Shown here piece by piece: positions 35,414 to 47,011 of a stretch of DNA of 64,000 nt. The translations under genes and the position numbers were made by a program. Under the pieces are notes generated by a model that was given only the letters and a program-made list of their open reading frames with translations, made no database searches and was not told the DNA's origin. This stretch comes from Lamellibrachia satsuma (lineage: Eukaryota; Annelida; Polychaeta; Sabellida; Siboglinidae). Position 1 is the first letter of the stretch. Each line of letters opens with the position of its first letter. The stretch is taken from positions 2,626,501 to 2,690,500 of the forward strand of contig BSQZ01000029.1 in assembly GCA_033239005.1 (NCBI GenBank). The letters are read 5' to 3'.

Positions 35414-35495
35414 TGTCGTAGATGCGTTTTGTCTTTGTCTAAATATTACGACAACGGGGGGATGTGTTAACAATTATATTATGAGCCTTACCACA
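35414..35495 (-). mobile_element. internally deleted copy of the LTR-like repeat
   Basis: Carries both ends of the sequence at 32777-33351 (GTAAGGCTCATAATATAATT and CGTTGTCGTAATATTTAGA..CTACGACA) with the middle, about 480 bp, missing. Same orientation as its partner. Confidence 0.5.
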
Positions 35496-35679
35496 TCAGA
35501 GCAATAATGGCTGGCTGTTTTTACAAATTAAATTACCTTGTCAACAATTACAAAGTGTCCTATGAGCAACTGACAACTTTAGGCAAAAATGTTTTCCCCT
35601 TTTGTTATCGCCAGGACTTTGTTAGTTTGTTTATGTCAGCAAGTGAGAAACAGTAATTAGGGATATCTGGCTTGAGCTC

Positions 35680-35880
35680 TGATTTGTGAATGGCCTACCA
35701 GTGGGGCAGGCAGCATGGCAGTTAGAATGCCAGACTGTCCAGTGGGAGGATCAGGGTTCGAATCCAAATGCTGCCGTTTAAAAACTTGGATAATTTCATT
35801 CACTTCACTTTGCCTGTGTCTGTCATATCGCTGTTGAAGAATCAAAACATTGGAAATCCGTTTTGATCTGCACATGTGGT
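35680..35880 (+). mobile_element. tRNA-derived SINE
   Basis: An RNA polymerase III B-box, GGTTCGAATCC, lies at about 35755-35765, and an A-box-like ATGGCAGTTAGAATGCC lies at about 35713-35729. The spacing fits a tRNA-like head. A unique body follows, ending near GTTTTGATCTGCACATGTGG. It is not a functional tRNA: I cannot fold a full cloverleaf from it. Confidence 0.65.
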
Positions 35881-36058
35881 TGGTTGGTTGGATATGAGTC
35901 TATCAGACTAACTTCTAGCACAAGAAAATTAGATTTTTTTATTATTGTCGACGAATCACCACAATGGAAGTCCATTTCCATGTGTTAGAAGCTAGCGTAA
36001 CAGACACATATCCAGCCAACCACGTGGTGCAGATCAAAATGGACTTATATTGTTTTGA
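35862..36058. repeat. inverted repeat of SINE-tail sequence
   Basis: TTTTGATCTGCAC..GTGGTTGGTTGG..GGATATGAGTCT and ACTTCTAGCACA (35862-35925) pair with GTGTTAGAAGCTAG, ACACATATCC and GCAGATCAAAAT (about 35979-36058). The simplest explanation is two copies of the same SINE tail in opposite orientation. Confidence 0.7.
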
Positions 36059-36059
36059 C

Positions 36060-39000
36060 TTTGCTATGAGACACTAAAAGCCTTAGATACCTTCTACCTG
36101 GTGTATATATATGCAAGAGGAAGTAAAATGCCCCTACAGGGAAATAGAGAAAACCGGTTGTTGACTCACAGAGCCAGTGGTCTCGGTCTGTAAAAACACT
36201 GTCCCATTTGGCTCTCTTTAGGACAGAGTGCGTGTGCGCCTACACGGCAGCACCAAAAACATTCTCGGCTTTAGTGTAATTAATGTTAAGTTTTAAGGCA
36301 CTATCATATGCCAATTTTAGCAAACTATTAATGTATAATTCAACTGCTATAGTTGCCATTTTAATAAAATTATTATTATAATTTATGAGAGCCCATCATT
36401 GAATGTAGCCAATGGTGGCTTCTTACGACTTAAGGTTCTCAGGATATGTCCTGTTACTGTATGTCTTTTTTTTACGCATGATGCAGTTTTTTTTATGGTG
36501 ACCTCTTTCAGAACATTGCAAGTTACAGATGTCGATCTCGTTTTGTTTAGTGCAGGTCATCTAACCAACTTTGTGTGGGACAGGTGAGAAATCCCTGTGT
36601 GGCTTCCCTTAAAAGAAATGTGTGTCTGTAGGGTAGTGATAACCAGTGTCTGACAGACAAGATTGGTCAGGATGTGCGCCTGCTGGTCATGATGGATGTC
36701 TCATGTCATTTAGAGTCCTTAAAGTCCCAGCGTGTGCTTCACATGGCCATTGCTCACTGCTTCCAACCAACCAATTCATCCTGGCTAATCCCTTGGTGAT
36801 CCCACACCATCCCACAGAGCATTATTTCATTTTCTGCCAGCTCATCTGGGTGTTGGACATCTCTGTAATAGGCACTGTGCACAACTTTGTTGGCACATAT
36901 TACATGGTACATTCGCTGACTGTCACAGAGGTAATCCAGAGACATGTAATAATGTATTAGTATACAAACAATTTATATGGTTCTTGATAAGATACCTTCA
37001 AAGAATATATTGATTTAGTCACCAGAATAAATATGTGACAATTGTAGAATTGGATTAATCGATTGACACAAGTCATGCAGGGAATTTAGGAGATAATTTC
37101 TATTTGGTTTAGTCCATCTGCCTTTGACAATTGAATGTTTGTGAGTGATTCAGTTTCATGTTATGTGATCATTGCTACAACTTATATAAGGAAATTATTT
37201 TAGGAAGGATAATGACAAAGGCCATTTCCTTTGTACGTCCCTTACAGCCCTGGCAGCAATGTAAGACCATATATTGCATTAGTTAATCAATAGTCTATTA
37301 GCAGCAGCAGCCAAGGTTGCTTGCAGTGTTGAGTGCCTCCAATTTGCACTGGGCTGTAGCTAATTGATTAAGCAATTAATGACATTATCTAATAGGGAAA
37401 GTGATAGGGACTGTGGCAGTTGTTCAGGCTACAATCAAAAGTCTGGTTAACAAGGCTATGCTTACACGTAAGGAACTATCAAATCCCATTGCTGGGGATG
37501 CAACTAAAATAATAAATTTTAGTACATGTATCGATTAATCGGTGGGGTCCACCTCTGGAGCATTTTAACTATATGCTTCACAGAAAATTTTAAGATTAAC
37601 AAACCAGGAGACAAGATTGATTGTATTTTAAGCTAAATTATTTAACAACTGTGGTAGTGTTTAAAAGTCTGCTTCTCAGTTGTGTCTAAAAACCATTGAC
37701 ATGGTTTGTAAACATTACCAAAAAAGTAGGGAAACATGACTCTTGCTGTCAGGCATCTCAAAATGTTGTCATAAACAACTTGGAAAATATCTAATAAAAA
37801 TGCTCTTTTGAGAAATGTAAAAAAGGTAAGAGCAGAAACATTAACCATGATCATTACTACATCATAGTTTGAATTTGTAATGCAAGTGAAATTTCAGTTC
37901 AGGGTGCTTGTGAGGCTATGACACACCAAGCAGTGAATGTCAGTTACAATAATTCCAACATTGGCAATCAATTTATATTTAGTCTGATAACATATAACAT
38001 AAGAACAACATATTTAGCAGTTAAGGACAACATATTTAGCGAACATAGTTAGATAACCTGTTGCAATGTAGCTGGTTTTGTTGCTCGCTATTTTGTACAA
38101 AATAGTGCAAATTCCACCCTAGTCCAGCATGCGTGTCATGCATTGTATAGGTCTTGCCTCCACCTACTGCCTGCTTCAGATGTCAAACAAGCTCAACTTG
38201 CCTCTCTCTCGCCCAATCCTTTCTTTAGCACCTTTTACTATTTAATTGCCACCATCATATACAGGCGTCCTACAATGTTCTCCAAATAAACCTGTGTAAA
38301 TTAAATGCAGCTGGAGCAGGTTGTTTATTTGTCGTCATTTATTCAGGTACCAGTTGAGGCACTGAGGCACTCTTGTTCTGTGTAGTAATGAGTGTTTTCA
38401 ACATTTCCACTGTTATGCCATCGCTCTGTTGAGTGCCAGCTGCTTCAGCAGACAAGATCTCCTGTCTCTCAGTGAGCTTCTCTTACCAATCAAGTGATTG
38501 TCAATTAAGTGGAGTCTTTCTGGCCTAGTCTATACCAAGACTAGTATTGATCTTAAGGCAGATGTTGTGATGCTCTTATCTCTTGTTCAATATAAACACA
38601 ATATTTCCATCCTGATACCTTGCAACTCACATGGTATGCTGTCAGCATCATTGTACATTAGTGGTGGTGTTTGATCTGGTGGTAGGACAGTCAGTACTGC
38701 ATACTTAGTGTATGAGTTGGAATTCTTCCAGTTCTGCCTTCTTTATTCTTCTTTTTCTAGCCACTACTTAACATCCACTTGCAAGGTATTTTTCCTCAAA
38801 TATAGCACAAACAAAATAGAACATAAATGTGCAAAACAGCTGTTATCGGACAACTCCACTCTTGCAGCAGAGCTGTATGCTGTGAAATGCAACCGTTTAA
38901 TATTGTGATTGTGAGATCATATAAATAATGTTTATATAAATTGAAGCTGGTTTTTTAATGTGGTTGCCACAAAATAACCTTCTGTCTCTGGTTTCATTAA

Positions 39001-40140
39001 TTCAGGTGCTATGTCAGATGCTTTTAAGTTATAAGTTCCAGTTCATCATGCAGCTTTGTTATCTTTGATGCTCATCATACTCATGCAGTAACACATTTAT
39101 AGCGCTGCTAAAATAAATAGCAAGAAATTTGGACTTTTTTTTAGAAATAATGATGTGTTTATTTTATTATATGAGTAGTGTTAAATGATAAAATTGCAGT
39201 GATTTATCACAGAATAAATTGCATGATTTAAAAATACATAATGTGATTAATAAGTTTATTTGTAATTTTTTTTTAAATAAAAGGACATAAAATGTAATCT
39301 AAGTTGAATGGTAAACGCTTGTGTTTTACTGCTTATGCCACTGCAGAATAGGATGTCCAGTTGCCTAGAGATGACACCGTATTTAGTGTTGTGTTATGCG
39401 CTAGCAAATTAAGTCTCCCCGGTGGCAAAATGATGACTGACCTGTGTTGATATGGTGCTTCTTTGTAATGACCCAACACTGAGAATAGATGTCCCCTGCA
39501 TTGTCATCAATAACAGAAAGAGTCGCTCAGGAGAAGTAAATTTTTTTCTGTCAAAACAGCCTGTCTTCAAATGTCACATGGCCACATGGCCAGTGTATTT
39601 AACTGGAGTACCAATTGAGTCATCTGTCTGCTTGGTCTGGTCAACCTCTGCTTATTGATTGTTGTCTCTTAGTTAGGAACTTCTAAATTTGTTCAAAATG
39701 TCTGCCAACATAACAATTAACACAAATACTAATTTGTCAAGTGCTATCACGACAGTTCCAGTTGCGAAGTATTTGTGTCTTGCTCAGGACTACTTTCAAA
39801 GGGAATAACATATTTAGCAGGTGTCAAGATGCCTGTATTAAGATGCATAAATATGCTAATGCATGTAAGCAGTGCCCTTGCACTATTTTTGTGTGCTCTG
39901 TGTGGATGAGTTGCCAGTGGTTGAGTGGTAGATGTTGCTCTAACTTGACCAAAAATCGAATGAATTGGTTGTGTTTCACATGTGACGTCCCACCCATCAC
40001 TGTTTACACATACTGGTAGCTGTAGAAGTCGACAACAGTGCTCTTCTTACTGCATAGTGGCATGTTCACACATTAAAAGATCAAATCCCACATGACATCA
40101 GAATAAGAAGAACACAAGTAAGAGATAATTAATAATAAAA
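36060..40140. other. intergenic, nothing recognised
   Basis: AT-rich. Frames near 36399-36590 and 36646-36960 are open but match nothing I know and have no clear splice borders. No RRM exon was found on either strand. Confidence 0.4.
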
Positions 40141-40146
40141 CATGTA

Positions 40147-40350
40147 GTGAAAACAAAGTGGAAATGGGCAGGCCACACAGCAAGAGAGAAACACAGCAGA
40201 TGGACCATCAGAACAACTGAAATGCAACCCAGAAAAGAGAAACCAGCAAGACACATCCCGATGAGACAATTGCACAGTGACATTACCAACTATGCAGGAG
40301 CACTTTGGACAGTACATCCAGAGACAGAGACAGAGGGACATGTCTAGCAG
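40147..40350 (+). mobile_element. LINE fragment, C-terminal end of ORF2
   Basis: The + frame reads KTKWKWAGHTAREKHSRWTI, MQPRKEKPARH, HSDITNYAGALW and a stop. W-x-W-AGH-x-AR..RWT and a D-x-x-x-YAG-x-LW-like block are the tail of another LINE group's polyprotein. The frame is open over about 66 residues, but the element is truncated on both sides. Confidence 0.7.
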
Positions 40351-40359
40351 AGGGCTATG

Positions 40360-41690
40360 AGTAGGTGAAGATGAAAGCTGTTTTTCCTAAATCAACTTGC
40401 CTGCTCTTTTTTGTATTTTCTTAACAGTGTTCTTTTTCTATATAGCAACCATGTTTGCATGTAGTATTCTAACTGAGGCCTGACAGAAATGTGATGAAAG
40501 ACTAGTTGAAGTGCTAAGTAATATTTCAGATGGATGAAACTTATTTCTTTGATGTTTCATTATTTAATAAAAAAAATTAAATACTACAAAATGTGCCCAA
40601 AATGCTAGTTTATATCATTTTGAGAAACACCCAATGAAGAAAATAAATGATATACGTATATCAGTATCACTAATAAGATGGTTGCATATATGAAGAAAGA
40701 AGTTAATAACAGCCAAACAATACAACGAATGTTTGAGACAACCTATCTACCATTTAATATTTGCCACCTGCATATTGTACACATCAGTATGATACTTGCG
40801 TATATTGTATTTCAGCATCATAAATTTGTGCAGTTTAAAAAAAAATCATGAATTTATCATTTCATGGTTGCTAGTGATAACAGAAATGTCACACAGCTCA
40901 ATGCAATTTTTTTTACGAAGAAAAGGTAGAAATGTAGGAGTTTGAAATCTATGAAGCTTAAATACCAGCAATAGTTTGCTATCTAAATATGTCAATGCAG
41001 ATGAGAGGAAATGTTGAGAACATATCTGGTTGTATTTTCAGTGCTGTTAGTGCCTTCATTTCATAACCTCTTTCTATGTTTTTTGTTATTTGTGAAAAGA
41101 TTCAGCATGATGTCATACTTCCAGAAACAACACAATAACCCATATTTCTGGTGAAAACACAAAGGCCAGATGATTCACAAGCTATTTTAATCTACCAGGC
41201 ATGCACATTCAGCTCTTATATTTGATGTTTCTGGAAAACCCAAAATGCCACCTTGCACGACCATTTCAAAATGTTGATTAATATGGAAAAAAAATCAAGT
41301 CAAACTGAGAAAGTAAAAGTAAAATTTCACTAATACTAGTAATAGTACCACCATGTTTCTATGATAAATTGCATATTCAGTGTGTCCATTTAGTAGTTAG
41401 GTACCTTACATCTTTCAATGGTGTTTTTTTCAGTTTGTTCGCAGTAACTTATATCCTTCAATTAGAGCACTTCCTTCTTTGTCCACCAGCTGTTCCTTGT
41501 TGCCTGACAATGCAGCCATCACGTTATCTATAAGTGTTTACACAAATTTACTTGTCTATTGGATAGGAGGGTCGATCAGGCAGAAGTGATGATTATATTT
41601 GCCCATTTAGTATGTATTGTGTATTAATTTTGCTGCAGGCATTCCACTTAATTCCATGACAGCTTGTCTAGAGGAATAGCCAAACTGTGT
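40360..41690. other. intergenic, nothing recognised
   Basis: AT-rich with no recognised gene or repeat. Confidence 0.4.
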
Positions 41691-41723
41691 TAGTGTTTTG
41701 AGTGGAACCGGCCCACATACATA

Positions 41724-41830
41724 CATGTGAGTGCATGCATGCACTCACATGACAGTAGTCACTGCATGCATGCACATGTGTGTGTGTGCGTGCGTATGTG
41801 TGTGTGTGTGCGCGTGCGCGCGTGTGTTGC
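41724..41830. repeat. 28-bp perfect palindrome and TG/CG tract
   Basis: CATGTGAGTGCATG is followed directly by its exact complement CATGCACTCACATG (41724-41751). An alternating TG/CG/CA stretch follows (about 41767-41826), with Z-DNA-forming potential. It sits just upstream of the GC-richer promoter-like patch. Confidence 0.85.
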
Positions 41831-41859
41831 TTTATTGGTTGCTGTGGTAATTGTAATGC

Positions 41860-42218
41860 ATTAATCATTAGATGCTGCTCCCTGTGGACGAGGCAAGCTA
41901 TTGCGGCGCTCCCTGGGCCAGGGCACGTGGGATAGATCTCAGCTGGTGTAGCCTAGTGGCGTGCGCCGCTGACTCGCAGCTCGGCTCATCACTGTGTGCT
42001 AGCGTGGAAGTGAGGCAGTCCCAGCAGAGTGTCGTGTGTGCGCTGGCAGGAGAGAGCAGATGAGCTGTAGAACGTAGTTGGTGTCAAGGACCTATAACAG
42101 CGTAGGTAACAAGCTCACTGCCATCACTGCCATCAAGTAGGACCGACTTTGTTGCATCAGCCATCGTTCTTGTGGACTTGTAATACTTGAGCATCTGTGT
42201 CTGCCGTGACGAGGTGGA
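41860..42218 (+). promoter_or_regulatory. GC-richer promoter / 5' leader region
   Basis: This interval is clearly richer in G, C and CpG than its surroundings and immediately precedes an ATG followed by a donor-bounded coding exon. I see no convincing TATA box. Many animal housekeeping genes, including RNA-binding proteins, start in such CpG-rich patches. The call rests on composition and position only. Confidence 0.4.
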
Positions 42219-42344
42219 ATGATGGCTGCAAACATGATCCTGCCTGCAGAGCCAATCGTCTTTTACACTGTCAGTCCGCCGCCAGCAGCTCCGCCAGCAG
42301 CTCCAGCAATGTGTCTTCCTCCTCCACAGGCTCTCTTCCCTCTG
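42219..42344 (+). CDS. candidate first coding exon (Pro/Ala-rich N terminus)
   Basis: ATGATGG at 42219 opens 42 codons, including MILPAEPIVFYTVSPPPAAP, followed by a Pro/Ala-rich run and ALFPL. The exon ends at CTG|GTGGGT, phase 0. The second ATG at 42222 has an A at -3 and a G at +4. The phase would fit directly onto the exon at 46954, which also starts in phase 0, so it may be the start, or an alternative start, of the TIA-like gene. TIA-1 proteins normally begin with RRM1 within about 10 residues, so this exon would be a novel N terminus or belongs to another gene. Only composition, an open frame and the donor support it. Confidence 0.42.
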
Positions 42345-42349
42345 GTGGG

Positions 42350-44640
42350 TACTGCCGTTTCTCCTTTTTGTCTTTCTGCTGGTGTAGTTGATTTGTCCTT
42401 GTCATATGAGCTGGCTTTCACCCATTTATTGCAGATTTGCTTTGTTTGTAGTTTACTGAATATCTGTGGAGTGCTTTGTATTCTAAAGTAGCCGGCTCAA
42501 CTTTTAAAGGAACTGTGTAGGCTGTGCTGCAAAACTGTCTTTATTGTCAATGTTCCATTGCCAAAGATGGGCTTGTATCAACCTTGCTTTATTGTTTCTG
42601 AATATTCAAACAAGTGGACATTGTTGCTATGTTCTTGAGTGACCTGATGTGTTCTCTTGTCAGTTAGTTCTGCCCACTGATACAGTTGTCATGTTTTTAA
42701 CTTCATGTCAGGTAATTTAATTTGTAATATGCACAGTTTTGGACAAACAATCTTTAATAGTACCTTCATAATAAAGCTACATCTTCGGTTGTCATTTAAT
42801 GTTTATTTCGCTTGATTAGCACAACTATTGTAACATAATGGATCATATGAAATGTTTCTATGTTGTTTTTTTGACAATATCATGCACAATATGTTCATTA
42901 TATTCCAGTAATAAAGGTTTTATTTCAACCTAATCTATGCTGTGTTCTACAAGTTGTCACTGTATAACATTATAAATGTGCTAATTTTCTACAGATCTGG
43001 CAGAGGGGTGTGCCACAAAGCTGCCTGAAAGAAGATTTCTCCAATGACTGCCAACATTGTTTCTGTTGACAGCTATTTAACTCATTTCATGTTGATTTAT
43101 CTTATTAGACGGTGATCAGCATACAACAGCAACTCTGTATATATTGGACATTATATACTGTGAAAATACGTCTTGTGGATAAGGGTTCATTATGGCCTAG
43201 TAATACAGAATATATTGTGATTGGCCAGGATGTCTTAAATGTCTTATAGAGTGAATCATTACTGCCAGGTGTTGGTGATAGGAATATTTTAGACTAGAAT
43301 AATTGAATGTGAATTATTATTACATTTAGAAAAAAATAATGCTTCCAGTAAGTGCAGAGGTGATACGATGATGAACAAGGACCTGTGGAGAAGTAAGACC
43401 AGACATGGTACATAACTTCATGTTGTACTGATGTCTTTCTCATTCGTTTACAGGTGTTATTTACATTCACCACTAATCTCTCTCTTCTTGTTTCAGTGCA
43501 GTTACTTGTCATTGTCACTACTTAATACCCAAACTGTGCATGTCAATCTGCATGTCCCCTCAGATGGGCTGTCTGTCATGTCTGCTTGCTATTGTGTCAC
43601 CATTTTTATCAACAGTGATGTCTCTGTTTGTATGCACTTAATGTAATAATGATCAATCAGTAGCAGGCAATCAGCCCAAGGTGATAAATGATTGTGTACT
43701 ACAGATGACTGACAGATGTGCAGTTTGGTCTGTAGCCAGAAGCTAGAGCCAGAGTCTTGGATGATTCATTGTGGTCACGGTTGGATGGATAAAAGAATGT
43801 GTGCATTCAAGAATGACAGTTGCAGTGTGAAAAATGTGTTTTCTGTTTTGTAAAAAAAAAATACGCATTGTGTCTTGTGTTTGTCTGTCCATTTTCGTTT
43901 TATGCATGCATGCACACGTATACACCTGTATGATGATCTGTGTATGCATGCATGTGCATGCATGTGTACACCTGTATGATCGTCTGTATTCAGTTTACTC
44001 TTCTACTCAACTGACAGAACACATTATCAAAATAATCAAAAGTTTGAAAGTATTTGTTGCCAACAAATAATTTTTTGTTTTGTTTTGTTTGTTAGTGCAC
44101 TGTACTATTAAATTACTTCTATTTTAGGTTTAGTTTATTTGAAAGTTTGTATAATGTATGCTCTGATGAATTAACATTGTTAATATTGGCATAACATTTT
44201 TTTAGGAGTTCAGCTTATGGTTTTAAGCACTCAAACCATTAACAGTTATAGTACATAAAATCTGATTAAAATTATATTAAAAATAAAACCAAAAATTGTT
44301 TTGAAAATAAACCATCTTAAATAGTTAATATCCATTTAGTGACATACATTTTACAATGATAAGTAACATGGATAACACTAAATAGTAGGATGGATATAGA
44401 GAATTACACCTTTATAATTTGTAAATTTTATGTAGCCATTTAGAAATGTTATAATTCATGCAGGTATCACTAAGATGATATATGACTGCAATGTATTTGA
44501 TTAGAATTCCTTATTTTAAATATTTGAGAATATTACTCTACATGTAATTGATTGTATATTACAATACATGCAACTGGTGGTTGGGCAGAGAGGTTAACAA
44601 GAAAGAATATATTGAAACCTCTGTACTGTCTAGTTTGAGA
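42350..44640. other. intron or intergenic; no exon recognised
   Basis: I searched by eye for RRM1 core motifs (an LYVGNL-like RNP2 and a YCFVEF-like RNP1) in all + frames and found none. Two near-identical TACACCTGTATGAT words lie at about 43920 and 43967 among ATGC repeats, and a (TTTTG)n run lies at about 44070. Confidence 0.5.
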
Positions 44641-44689
44641 GTTGATCAAGTAATGGAGCCGTCAGCTGGTGGGTGGGCCATAGAGATCA

Positions 44690-44900
44690 GTGTCAGGACC
44701 CTGTCCCTTTTTAATTTACATAAGTGATGTCGATTCATCAGTGATAAGGACCTTTGGGAAATTTGATCATAACGCAAAGGTCCAGAGCAAAATAAATTCA
44801 GTGGGTTATTTCATTATTAGGGAAATGTACAAAAGCGTGTTTAGCTGCTCAGTGGATTGGGAGATGTTTAATACCTTAATATTGATGAACTCTGTGAGCA
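44690..44900 (+). mobile_element. degenerate RT fragment of a CR1-type LINE
   Basis: The + frame reads GPCPFLIYISDVDSSVIRTF, then GKFDHNAKVQSKINSV and SCSVDWEMF. This corresponds to the RT stretch GPLLFLIYINDLDS...FADDTKV...WS-x-DWQ-x-LF of CR1-like elements, with the catalytic aspartates lost (FDHNA for FADDT). A small relic. Confidence 0.72.
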
Positions 44901-45368
44901 GTACTGATTACAGTCACTGCAAAACTGATTACTGCAACTAAATCTATCAAAACTCACAATTTGTTGTCATGTAAAAAATTTTTTCCTGGTTATGCGTAGG
45001 AAAAGGAAAAGAAAGTGGGTGCATTCATGTCAGTTCTCACAGTGTGCTTGCAAATACTTACCTCAATTCCTGTGGCACAAATAAACATGCTGTACTAGCA
45101 CATTGTAATAAGCCTGCCTGAAAATGTTATAATTTTCATGTCAAATTCTTGAAAAGCTGTTGTTTGGGTCTTGTAATCCCAGTCACAGCAGATAGCAAGC
45201 TAGCATAAAGCTAGCTACTTCAGTCCACTGCATACACATATCTGTTTTAAAAAGACAAGCATTTTTTTCTTTTTTTGGCATGGAAACCCTAAAAACAGCA
45301 TATGCTGCAAGGTCAGCATCCTCTCCAAGTTAGATTAACGTCTTGTAAATATAACAAATTAGGAGCCC

Positions 45369-45666
45369 ACATACATTACAGCATCAAAAGTAGAAATGAT
45401 TAAGCCTTTTCCAATGAAATAGATTATTCTTCACAATACGTCACATTTGACACATAAGAGGCAATCATTTGTGGCATATCTCAAGATAAATGACAATAAC
45501 ATTTTGAAATAATTTATTTACATACATTACAGCATCAAAAGTAGAAATGATTAAGCCTTTTCCAATGAAATAGATTATACTTCACAATACGTCACATTTG
45601 ACAAGAGGCAATCATTTGTAGTATATCTCAAGATAAATGACAATAACATTTTGAAATAATTTATTT
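45369..45666. repeat. 151-bp tandem duplication (two copies)
   Basis: ACATACATTACAGCATCAAA starts both copies, at 45369 and 45520. The second has a 4-5 bp deletion (TTTGACAAGAGG for TTTGACACATAAGAGG) and a few substitutions. Confidence 0.93.
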
Positions 45667-45679
45667 ACGCTTAATTGTA

Positions 45680-46950
45680 CTTTAGACGCTTAAACATCAG
45701 TAAAAACAAACCTAACATTTCATTACAATATTTATAACTTTATTATTGTTTTTTACTTTTATAATAATGACATGTGCTGCTTGCATCATGTGCTTGCAAT
45801 ATGTCCAGTCATTGGTGGCCATTGCCAGAAAGTCACATTAAGACCACGCTCTTAGTGCAGATCCCCTCCACTGCAGTCAATATTGAATAATTAATGATAA
45901 TTGTGACACTCCTGCTGCATTTCTGATGCAACCTACCTTTATGGTATTACTGGAATACAAGTTGCTCAATGTCCCTTGTAATCCACCCTCTGGGGGCTCT
46001 CAATTAACCAGAGCTGGGTAATAAAATGATCTGCATATTTGATGCATTATTATCATTACACAAGAGACCATCCTTGTGAATTTTATGATAGGATTGACGC
46101 TGTATTGTCTGAAGAATTGTTGCATTCATGAATGTTGGCAGTGTGCAACAAATTTTGTATTTCACTATAAAAATTTGCTTAGTAATGGATTTTGCATGTC
46201 TCTCGAACAGTGCCGCAGAGAATGCCTTACACAAGCCTGGCATGTCCCCTGTTGATCCTGGACTAATGTAGTAGAAGGTTCCTTGACACAAGAAGTCAGT
46301 TCTAAAGCTGGATGATTGATCAAAATGCAAGCATTGTCAATGGCTTTGCTTTTTGTCAAAGTCAATTCTCCATGGGCAGGCAACATTGTTTTCGGTGGAT
46401 TCAATTTGGGGATGGCACGGTGGACCAATTACATGTGCATGTGTACAATAAGGTCATTATAATTAGAGTATAACAGTTTGAGTTAGTGTTGATGCACATG
46501 CACGCACGCATGCATATTTGCAACATGATTTAACAAATTGTTGTAGCAGGCAGTTCTTCTCTTAGTTAAATCTTATAAGACTCAAATTAGATAATGTTCT
46601 CAATTGTGAAGTACACTTCATATGAGATAGCGTGTATAACAATAAACAGTGTGTGTTACTGTTGCATGATGTTCAGCGTACACGTAAGATTATATATAGA
46701 GGATGGTGTGTAGAAAGTGACAGTGATCTTGAATGGAATTGTAAATGCACAAAAAAGTTTTGTTATAATTAAATCTTAAATTTCTTATTTGCTACTACTG
46801 GTAAATATATGTTGTGCACATCTAATATTACATGTTGAAAATTTTCACAAGTTTATAAAATAAATTTATACCATGTTGTTATCATCATGACTTTTTTTAT
46901 ACATATGTAGGTATTCCATGAAATGAGGATCCATATGTGTTATTGGCTTG
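45680..46950. other. intron or intergenic, nothing recognised
   Basis: Overlapping minus-strand frames at 46004-46428 are open but unrecognised. The only exon recognised is the one that starts at 46954. Confidence 0.4.
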
Positions 46951-46953
46951 CAG

Positions 46954-47011
46954 GAAATGAAAGTTAACTGGGCAACCTCACCAGGCAACCAACCTAAACA
47001 AGACACCAGCA
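46954..47011 (+). CDS. TIA1: TIA-1/TIAR-like RNA-binding protein, internal exon (end of RRM1 and linker)
   Basis: The exon is bounded by an acceptor (TTGGCTTGCAG) and a strong donor (A|GTAAGT). It encodes EMKVNWATSPGNQPKQDTS plus the first base of the next codon. E-V-K-VNWAT marks the last strand of RRM1 in TIA-1/TIAR proteins, and the following N-Q-P-K-Q-DTS linker corresponds to the K-K-DTS linker before RRM2. Its length (58 bp), starting phase 0 and ending phase 1 are as I recall for the vertebrate TIA1 exon. The protein binds U-rich RNA, regulates splicing near weak 5' splice sites and represses translation in stress granules. Exons for the RRM1 core were not found upstream in the window. 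Whether it is TIA1 or TIAR cannot be decided, and in invertebrates one gene usually represents both. Confidence 0.85.

Noticed and set aside
32777..35495. complete LTR retrotransposon
   Set aside because: No gag, protease, RT or integrase motifs between the repeats and no matching target duplication.
35690..35770. functional tRNA gene
   Set aside because: A- and B-box-like words are present, but I cannot form an acceptor stem or anticodon arm; better as a SINE head.
36399..36960. RRM1 exons or other exons in two neighbouring + frames
   Set aside because: Translations show no RNP motifs and no convincing acceptor-donor pair.
46004..46428. minus-strand overlapping frames (87 and 108 codons) as a gene
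   Set aside because: No recognisable domain; two overlapping open frames suggest low stop density by chance.
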